Assembly (NCBI GenBank): GCA_946800325.1
Contig: CAMPEJ010000002.1
Span: forward strand, 1,240,001 to 1,304,000
Length of the DNA: 64,000 bases
Direction: 5' to 3'
From: Luzula sylvatica
Taxonomy: Eukaryota; Streptophyta; Magnoliopsida; Poales; Juncaceae
In this document: in pieces, positions 52,210 through 61,856 of the stretch
How the letters are laid out: each line of letters starts with the position of its first letter
Numbering within the stretch: position 1 is the first letter of the stretch
The notes under the pieces: generated by a model
Database searches by the model: none
Seen by the model: only the letters and a program-made list of their open reading frames with translations
Told to the model about the DNA's origin: nothing
Translations under genes and position numbers: made by a program

Positions 52210-55058
52210 TTGGTAAAATGTTATGTGGTAAAAGATACGATTCAAATGATCTCAAAATACATTATTTCAACTCCCCAAAGCATAAACAGATTGTTTTGAA
52301 TCGAAAAACAAACTTTCTTAGTGTTTGTAAATTTTGGTGAAATGTTATGTGGTAAAAGATACGATCCAAATGATCTCAAAATACGTTATTTGAACTCCCC
52401 AAAGCATAAACAGATTGTTTTGAATCGAAAAACAAACTTTCTTAGTGTTTGTAAATTTTGGTAAAATGTTATGTGGTAAAAGATACGATTCAAATGATCT
52501 CAAAATACGTTATTTGAACTCCCCAATGCATAAACAGATTGTTTTGAATCGAAAAACAAACTTTCTTAGTGTTTGTAAATTTTGGTGAAATGTTATGTAG
52601 TAAAAGATACGATTCAAATGATCTCAAAATACGTTATTTGAACTCCCCAAAGCATAAACAGATTGTTTTGAATCGAAAAACAAACTGTCTTAGTGTTTGT
52701 AAATTTTGGTGAAATGTTATCTGGTAAAAGATACGATTCAAATGATCTCAAAATACGTTATTTGAACTCCCCAAAGCATAAACAAATTGTTTTGAATCGA
52801 AAAACAAACTTTCTTAGTGTTTGTAAATTTTGGTGAAATGTTATGTGGTAAAAGATACGATTCAAATGATCTCAAAATACGTTATTTAAACTCCCCAAAG
52901 CATAAACAGATTGTTTTGAATCGAAAAACATACTTTCTTAGTGTTTGTAAATTTTGGTGAAATGTTATGTGGTAAAATATACGATTCAAATGATCTCAAA
53001 ATACGTTATTTGAACTCCCCAAAGCATAAACGGATTGTTTTGAATCGAAAAACAAACTTTCTTAGTGTTTGTAAATTTTGGTGAAATGTTATGTAGTAAA
53101 AGATACGATTCAAATGATCTCAAAATACGTCATTTGAACTCCCCAAAGCATAAACATATTGTTTTGAATCGAAAAACAAACTTTCTTAGTGTTTGTAAAT
53201 TTTGGTGAAATGTTATGTAGTAAAAGATACGATTCAAATGATCTCAAAATACGTCATTTGAACTCCCCAAAGCATGAACAGATTGTTTTGAATCGAAAAA
53301 CAAACTTTCTTAGTGTTTGTAAATTTTGGTAAAATGTTATGTGGTAAAAGATACGATTCAAATGATCTCAAAATACGTTATTTGAACTCCCCAAAGCATA
53401 AACAGATTGTTTTGAATCGAAAAACAAACTTTCTTAGTGTTTGTAAATTTTGGTGAAATGTTATGTGGTAAAATATACGATTCAAATGATCTCAAAATAC
53501 GTTATTTGAACTCCCCAAAGCATAAACAGATTGTTTTGAATCGAAAAACAAACTTTCTTAGTGTTTGTAAATTTTGGTGAAATGTTATGTAGTAAAAGAT
53601 ACGATTCATATGATCTCAAAATACGTCATTTGAACTCCCCAAAGCATAAACAGATTGTTTTGAATCGAAAAACAAACTTTCTTAGTGTTTGTAAATTTTG
53701 GTAAAATGTTATGTGGTAAAAGATACGATTCAAATGATCTCAAAATACGTTATTTGAACTCCCCAAAGCATAAACAGATTGTTTTGAATCGAAAAACAAA
53801 CTTTCTTAGTGTTTGTAAATTTTGGTGAAATGTTATGTGGTAAAATATACGATTCAAATGATCTCAAAATACGTTATTTGAACTCCCGAAAGCATAAACA
53901 GATTGTTTCGAATCGAAAAACAAACTTTCTTAGTGTTTGTAAATTTTGGTGAAATGTTATGTGGTAAAAGATACGATTCAAATGATCTCAAAATACGTTA
54001 TTTGAACTCCCCAAAGCATAAACAGATTGTTTTGAATCGAAAAACAAACTTTCTTAGTGTTTGTAAATTTTGGTGAAATGTTATGTCGTAAAAGATACGA
54101 TTCAAATGATCTCAAAATACGTTATTTGAACTCCCCAAAGCATAAACAGATTGTTTTGAATCGAAAAACAAACTTTCTTAGTGTTTGTAAATTTTGGTGA
54201 AATGTTATATGGAAAAAGATACGATTCAAATGATCTCAAAATACGTTATTTGAACTCCCCAAAGCATAAACAAATTGTTTTGAATCGAAAAACAAACTTT
54301 CTTAGTGTTTGTAAATTTTGGTGAAATGTTATGTCGTAAAAGATACGATTCAAATGATCTCAAAATACGTTATTTGAACTCCCCAAAGCATAAACAGATT
54401 TTGAATCGAAAAACAAACTTTCTTATTGTTTGTAAATTTTGGTGAAATGTTATGTAGTAAAAGATACGATTCAAATGATCTCAAAATACGTTATTTGAAC
54501 TCCCCAAAGCATAAACAGATTGTTTTGAATCGAAAAACAAACTTTCTTAGTGTTTGTAAATTTTGGTAAAATGTTATGTGGTAAAAGATACGATTCAAAT
54601 GATCTCAAAATACGTTATTTGAACTCCCCAAAGCATAAACAGATTGTTTTGAATCGAAAAACAAACTTTCTTAGTGTTTGTAAATTTTGGTGAAATGTTA
54701 TGTGGTAAAAGATACGATTCAAATGATCTCAAAATACGTTATTTGAACTCCCCAAAACATAAACAAATTGTTTTGAATCGAAAAACAAACTTTCTTAGTG
54801 TTTGTAAATTTTGGTAAAATGTTATGTGGAAAAAGATACGATTCAAATGATCTCAAAATACGTTATTTGAACTCCCCAAAGCATAAACAGATTGTTTTGA
54901 ATCGAAAAACAAACTTTCTTAGTGTTTGTAAATTTTGGTGAAATGTTATGTAGTAAAAGATACGATTCAAATGATCTCAAAATACGTTATTTGAACTCCC
55001 CAAAGCATAAACAAATTGTTTTGAATCGAAAAACAAACTTTCTTAGTGTTTGTAAATT
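52210..55058 (+). repeat. Mixed 23-monomer block with a 372-bp triplet duplication
   Basis: It opens M-P-V2-S-E-T, with E in the unusual form 'atctggtaaaag', and continues through W-like, S2, S2, V2 and X-like monomers. S2-V2-X-like is duplicated in tandem at 53202-53573 and 53574-53945 (372 bp each). Then follow G-C2-F, a 121-bp C2, S, V2, Q with 'aaaacataaac', a V2 with 'gtggaaaaag' and an S-like monomer. Private changes are dense, for example 'gcatgaac' near 53273, 'ttcatatgatc' near 53606 and 'gtttcgaatcg' near 53907. No gene is seen. Confidence 0.78.
54318..54438 (+). repeat. 121-bp monomer, 3-bp deletion in the gattgtttt tract
   Basis: It reads 'cagattttgaatcg' where others have 'cagattgttttgaatcg', three bases shorter. 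It also has 'cttattgtttg' for 'cttagtgtttg'. Both changes recur together 3221 bp later in 57539-57659, so the two monomers share descent for that part. Confidence 0.88.
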
Positions 55059-58000
55059 TTGGTAAAATGTTATGTGGTAAAAGATACGATTCAAATGATC
55101 TCAAAATACATTATTTCAACTCCCCAAAGCATAAACAGATTGTTTTGAATCGAAAAACAAACTTTCTTAGTGTTTGTAAATTTTGGTGAAATGTTATGTG
55201 GTAAAAGATACGATCCAAATGATCTCAAAATACGTTATTTGAACTCCCCAAAGCATAAACAGATTGTTTTGAATCGAAAAACAAACTTTCTTAGTGTTTG
55301 TAAATTTTGGTGAAATGTTATGTGGTAAAAGATACGATTCAAATGATCTCAAAATACGTTATTTGAACTCCCCAAAGCATAAACAGATTGTTTTGAATCG
55401 AAAAACAAACTTTCTTAGTGTTTGTAAATTTTGGTGAAATGTTATGTAGTAAAAGATACGATTCAAATGATCTCAAAATACGTCATTTGAACTCCCCAAA
55501 GCATAAACAGATTGTTTTGAATCGAAAAACAAACTTTCTTAGTGTTTGTAAATTTTGGTAAAATGTTATGTGGTAAAAGATACGATTCAAATGATCTCAA
55601 AATACGTTATTTGAACTCCCCAAAGCATAAACAGATTGTTTTGAATCGAAAAACAAACTTTCTTAGTGTTTGAAAATTTTGGTGAAATGTTATGTGGTAA
55701 AAGAAACGATTCAAATGATCTCAAAATACGTTATTTGAACTCCCGAAAGCATAAACAGATTGTTTTGAATCGAAAAACAAACTTTCTTAGTGTTTGTAAA
55801 TTTTGGTGAAATGTTATGTGGTAAAAGATACGATTCAACTGATCTCAAAATACGTTATTTGAACTCCCCAAAGCATAAACAGATAGTTTTGAATCGAAAA
55901 ACAAACTTTCTTAGTGTTTGTAAATTTTGGTGAAATGTTATGTCGTAAAAGATACGATTCAAATGATCTCAAAATACGTTATTTGAACTCCCCAAAGCAT
56001 AAACAGATTGTTTTGAATCGAAAAACAAACTGTCTTAGTGTTTGTAAATTTTGGTGAAATGTTATATGGAAAAAGATACGATTCAAATGATCTCAAAATA
56101 CGTTATTTGAACTCCCCAAAGCATAAACAGATTGTTTTGAATCGAAAAACAAACTTTCTTAGTGTTTGTAAATTTTGGTGAAATGTTATGTAGTAAAAGA
56201 TACGATTCAAATGATCTCAAAATACGTCATTTGAACTCCCCAAATCATAAACAGATTGTTTTGAATCGAAAAACAAACTTTCTTAGTGTTTGAAAATTTT
56301 GGTGAAATGTTATGTGGTAAAAGATACGATTCAAATGATCTCAAAATACGTTATTTGAACTCCCCAAAGCATAAACAGATAGTTTTGAATCGAAAAACAA
56401 ACTTTCTTAGTGTTTGTAAATTTTGGTGAAATGTTATGTCGTAAAAGATACGATTCAAATGATCTCAAAATACGTTATTTGAACTCCCCAAAGCATAAAC
56501 AGATTGTTTTGAATCGAAAAACAAACTTTCTTAGTGTTTGTAAATTTTGGTGAAATGTTATGTAGTAAAAGATACGATTCAAATGATCTCAAAATACGTC
56601 ATTTGAACTCCCCAAATCATAAACAGATTGTTTTGAATCGAAAAACAAACTTTCTTAGTGTTTGAAAATTTTGGTGAAATGTTATGTGGTAAAAGATACG
56701 ATTCAAATGATCTCAAAATACGTTATTTGAACTCCCCAAAGCATAAACAAATTGTTTTGAATCGAAAAACAAACTTTCTTAGTGTTTGTAAATTTTGGTG
56801 AAATGTTATGTGGTAAAAGATACGATCCAAATGATCTCAAAATACGTTATTTGAACTCCCCAAAGCATAAACAGATTGTTTTGAATCGAAAAACAAACTT
56901 TCTTAGTGTTTGTAAATTTTGGTGAAATGTTATGTGGTAAAAGATACGATTCAAATGATCTCAAAATACGTTATTTGAACTCCCCAAAGCATAAACAGAT
57001 TGTTTTGAATCGAAAAACAAACTTTCTTAGTGTTTGTAAATTTTGGTGAAATGTTATGTAGTAAAAGATACGATTCAAATGATCTCAAAATACGTCATTT
57101 GAACTCCCCAAAGCATAAACAGATTGTTTTGAATCGAAAAACAAACTTTCTTAGTGTTTGTAAATTTTGGTAAAATGTTATGTGGTAAAAGATACGATTC
57201 AAATGATCGCAAAATACGTTATTTGAACTCCCCAAAGCATAAACTGATTGTTTTGAATCGAAAAACAAACTTTCTTAGTGTTTGTAAATTTTGGTGAAAT
57301 GTTATGTGGTAAAAGATACGATTCAAATGATCTCAAAATACGTTATTTGAACTCCCCAAAGCATAAACAGATTGTTTTGAATCGAAAAACAAACTTTCTT
57401 ATTGTTTGTAAATTTTGGTGAAATGTTATGTAGTAAAAGATACGATTCAAATGATCTCAAAATACGTCATTTGAACTCCCCAAAGCATAAACAGATTGTT
57501 TTGAATCGAAAAACAAACTTTCTTAGTGTTTGTAAATTTTGGTAAAATGTTATGTGGTAAAAGATACGATTCAAATGATCTGAAAATACGTTATTTGAAC
57601 TCCCCAAAGCATAAACAGATTTTGAATCGAAAAACAAACTTTCTTATTGTTTGAAAATTTTGGTGAAATGTTATGTGGTAAAAGATACGATTCAAATGAT
57701 CTCAAAATACGTTATTTGAACTCCCGAAAGCATAAACAGATTGTTTTGAATCGAAAAACAAACTTTCTTAGTGTTTGTAAATTTTGGTGAAATGTTATGT
57801 GGTAAAAGATACGATTCAAATGATCTCAAAATACGTTATTTGAACTCCCCAAAGCATAAACAGATTGTTTTGAATCGAAAAACAAACTTTCTTAGTGTTT
57901 GTAAATTTTGGTGAAATGTTATGTCGTAAAAGATACGATTCAAATGATCTCAAAATACGTTATTTGAACTCCCCAAAGCATAAACAGATTGTTTTGAATC

Positions 58001-58384
58001 GAAAAACAAACTGTCTTAGTGTTTGTAAATTTTGGTGAAATGTTATATGGAAAAAGATACGATTCAAATGATCTCAAAATACGTTATTTGAACTCCCCAA
58101 AGCATAAACAAATTGTTTTGAATCGAAAAACAAACTTTCTTAGTGTTTGTAAATTTTGGTGAAATGTTATGTGGTAAAAGATACGATTCAAATGATCTCA
58201 AAATACGTTATTTGAACTCCCCAAAGCATAAACAGATTGTTTTGAATCGAAAATCAAACTTTCTTAGTGTTTGTAAATTTTGGTGAAATGTTATGTAGTA
58301 AAAGATACGATTCAAATGATCTCAAAATACGTTATTTGAACTCCCCAAAGCATAAACAGATTGTTTTGAATCGAAAAACAAACT
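55059..58384 (+). repeat. Mixed block, about 27 monomers, partly repeated at 59768
   Basis: 55059-55926 (M-P-G-S2-V2-X-G) repeats at 59768-60635, offset 4709 bp (38 monomers minus 3 bp). Shared tags are 'aaagaaacg' and 'cccgaaagc' in X and 'agatagttttg' in G (agatag at 55881 and 60590). After C2-F comes a local 372-bp triplet S2-G-C2 with 'ccaaatcataa' (caaatc at 56241 and 56613). Next are Q-P-G-S2-V2 with 'gatcgcaaaa' and 'aaactgatt', the 121-bp V2 at 57539-57659, and X-G-C2-F-G. Nothing but satellite is present. Confidence 0.78.
57539..57659 (+). repeat. 121-bp monomer, second copy of the 3-bp deletion
   Basis: This V2 monomer has the 'cagattttgaatcg' deletion and 'cttattgtttg', like 54318-54438, plus 'gatctgaaaat' of its own and a following tttgaaaa. 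The upstream half of the monomer is V2 here but C2 at 54318. The shared part therefore begins inside the monomer, consistent with an exchange point between phase 20 and 80. Confidence 0.85.
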
Positions 58385-61300
58385 TTCTTCGTGTTTGTAA
58401 ATTTTGGTGAAATGTTATGTGGTAAAAGATACGATTCAAATGATCTCAAAATACGTTATTTGAACTCCCCAAAGCATAAACAGATTGTTTTGAATCGGAA
58501 AACAAACTTTCTTAGTGTTTGTAAATTTTGGTGAAATGTTATGTAGTAAAAGATACGATTCAAATGATCTCAAAATACGTTATTTGAACTCCCCAAAGCA
58601 TAAACAGATTGTTTTGAATCGAAAAACAAACTTTCTTAGTGTTTGTAAATTTTGGTGAAATGTTATGTGGTAAAAGATACGATTCGAATGATCTCAAAAT
58701 AAGTTATTTGAACTCCCCAAAGCATAAACAGATTGTTTTGAATCGAAAAACAAACTTTCTTAGTGTTTGTAAATTTTGGTGAAATGTTATGTGGTAAAAG
58801 ATACGATTCAAATGATCTCAAAATACGTTATTTGAACTCCCCAAAGCATAAACAGATTGTTTTGAATCGAAAAACAAACTTTCTTAGTGTTTGTAAATTT
58901 TGGTGAAATGTTATGTGGTAAAAGATACAATTCAAATGATCTCAAAATACGTTATTTCAACTCCCCAAAGCATAAACAGATTGTTTTGAATCGAAAAACA
59001 AACTTTCTTAGTGTTTGTAAATTTTGGTGAAATGTTATGTAGTAAAAGATACGATTCAAATGATCTCAAAATACGTTATTTGAACTCCCCAAAGCATAAA
59101 CAGATTGTTTTGAATCGAAAAACAAACTTTCTTAGTGTTTGTAAATTTTGGTAAAATGTTATGTGGTAAAAGATACGATTCAAATGATCTCAAAATACGT
59201 TATTTGAACTCCCCAAAGCATAAACAGATTGTTTTGAATCGAAAAACAAACTTTCTTAGTGTTTGTTAATTTTGGTGAAATGTTATGTGGTAAAAGATAC
59301 GATTCAAATGATCTCAAAATACGTTATTTGAACTCCCCAAAATATAAACAAATTGTTTTGAATCGAAAAACAAACTTTCTTAGTGTTTGTAAATTTTGGT
59401 AAAATGTTATGTGGAAAAAGATACGATTCAAATGATCTCAAAATACGTTATTTGAACTCCCCAAAGCATAAACAGATTGTTTTGAATCGAAAAACAAACT
59501 TTCTTAGTGTTTGTAAATTTTGGTGAAATGTTATGTAGTAAAAGATACGATTCAAATGATCTCAAAATACGTCATTTGAACTCCCCAAAGCATAAACAGA
59601 TTGTTTTGAATCGAAAAACAAACTTTCTTAGTGTTTGAAAATTTTGGTGAAATGTTATGTGGTAAAAGATACGATTCAAATGATCTCAAAATACGTTATT
59701 TGAACTCCCCAAAGCATAAACAAATTGTTTTGAATCGAAAAACAAACTTTCTTAGTGTTTGTAAATTTTGGTAAAATGTTATGTGGTAAAAGATACGATT
59801 CAAATGATCTCAAAATACATTATTTCAACTCCCCAAAGCATAAACAGATTGTTTTGAATCGAAAAACAAACTTTCTTAGTGTTTGTAAATTTTGGTGAAA
59901 TGTTATGTGGTAAAAGATACGATCCAAATGATCTCAAAATACGTTATTTGAACTCCCCAAAGCATAAATAGATTGTTTTGAATCGAAAAACAAACTTTCT
60001 TAGTGTTTGTAAATTTTGGTGAAATGTTATGTGGTAAAAGATACGATTCAAATGATCTCAAAATACGTTATTTGAACTCCCCAAAGCATAAACAGATTGT
60101 TTTGAATCGAAAAACAAACTTTCTTAGTGTTTGTAAATTTTGGTGAAATGTTATGTAGTAAAAGATACGATTCAAATGATCTCAAAATACGTCATTTGAA
60201 CTCCCCAAAGCATAAACAGATTGTTTTGAATCGAAAAACAAACTTTCTTAGTGTTTGTAAATTTTGGTAAAATGTTATGTGGTAAAAGATACGATTCAAA
60301 TGATCTCAAAATACGTTATTTGAACTCCCCAAAGCATAAACAGATTGTTTTGAATCGAAAAACAAACTTTCTTAGTGTTTGAAAATTTTGGTGAAATGTT
60401 ATGTGGTAAAAGAAACGATTCAAATGATCTCAAAATACGTTATTTGAACTCCCGAAAGCATAAACAGATTGTTTTGAATCGAAAAACAAACTTTCTTAGT
60501 GTTTGTAAATTTTGGTGAAATGTTATGTGGTAAAAGATACGATTCAAATGATCTCAAAATACGTTATTTGAACTCCCCAAAGCATAAACAGATAGTTTTG
60601 AATCGAAAAACAAACTTTCTTAGTGTTTGTAAATTTTGGTGAAATGTTATGTCGTAAAAGATACGATTCAAATGATCTCAAAATACGTCATTTGAACTCC
60701 CCAAAGCATAAACAAATTGTTTTGAATCGAAAAACTAACTTTCTTAGTGTTTGTAAATTTTGGTAAAATGTTATGTGGTAAAAGATACGATTCAAATGAT
60801 CGCAAAATACGTTATTTGAACTCCCCAAAGCATAAACTGATTGTTTTGAATCGAAAAACAAACTGTCTTAGTGTTTGTAAATTTTGGTGAAATGTTATAT
60901 GGAAAAAGATACGATTCAAATGATCTCAAAATACGTTATTTGAACTCCCCAAAGCATAAACAGATTGTTTTGAATCGAAAAACAAACTTTCTTAGTGTTT
61001 GTAAATTTTGGTGAAATGTTATGTAGTAAAAGATACGATTCAAATGATCTCAAAATACGTCATTTGAACTCCCCAAATCATAAACAGATTGTTTTGAATC
61101 GAAAAACAAACTTTCTTAGTGTTTGAAAATTTTGGTGAAATGTTATGTGGTAAAAGATACGAATCAAATGATCTCAAAATACGTTATTTGAACTCCCCAA
61201 AGCATAAACAAATTGTTTTGAATCGAAAAACAAACTTTCTTAGTGTTTGTAAATTTTGGTAAAATGTTATGTGGTAAAAGATACGATTCAAATGATCTCA

Positions 61301-61856
61301 AAATACATTATTTCAACTCCCCAAAGCATAAACAGATTGTTTTGAATCGAAAAACAAACTTTCTTAGTGTTTGTAAATTTTGGTGAAATGTTATGTGGTA
61401 AAAGATACGATCCAAATGATCTCAAAATACGTTATTTGAACTCCCCAAAGCATAAACAGATTGTTTTGAATCGAAAAACAAACTTTCTTAGTGTTTGTAA
61501 ATTTTGGTGAAATGTTATGTGGTAAAAGATACGATTCAAATGATCTCAAAATACGTTATTTGAACTCCCCAAAGCATAAACAGATTGTTTTGAATCGAAA
61601 AACAAACTTTCTTAGTGTTTGTAAATTTTGGTGAAATGTTATGTAGTAAAAGATACGATTCAAATGATCTCAAAATACGTCATTTGAACTCCCCAAAGCA
61701 TAAACAGATTGTTTTGAATCGAAAAACAAACTTTCTTAGTGTTTGTAAATTTTGGTAAAATGTGATGTGGTAAAAGATACGATTCAAATGATCGCAAAAT
61801 ACGTTATTTGAACTCCCCAAAGCATAAACTGATTGTTTTGAATCGAAAAACAAACT
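58385..61856 (+). repeat. 28-mer HOR copy 1 (3472 bp)
   Basis: Tags found here and 3472 bp downstream are: 'ttcttcgtg' (58385, 61857), 'tgaatcgg' (58491, 61963), R with 'ttcgaatgatctcaaaataa' (monomers at 58652, 62124), N with 'cgttatttc' (58900, 62372), V2 with 'gtggaaaaag' (59396, 62868), M (59818, 63290) and 'cccgaaagc' (60450, 63922). Private differences are 'tttgttaatt' near 59267, 'aatataaac' near 59340 and 'gcataaatag' near 59964. Inside the unit, an M-P-G-S2-V2 run at 59768 recurs at 61256. Confidence 0.9.
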
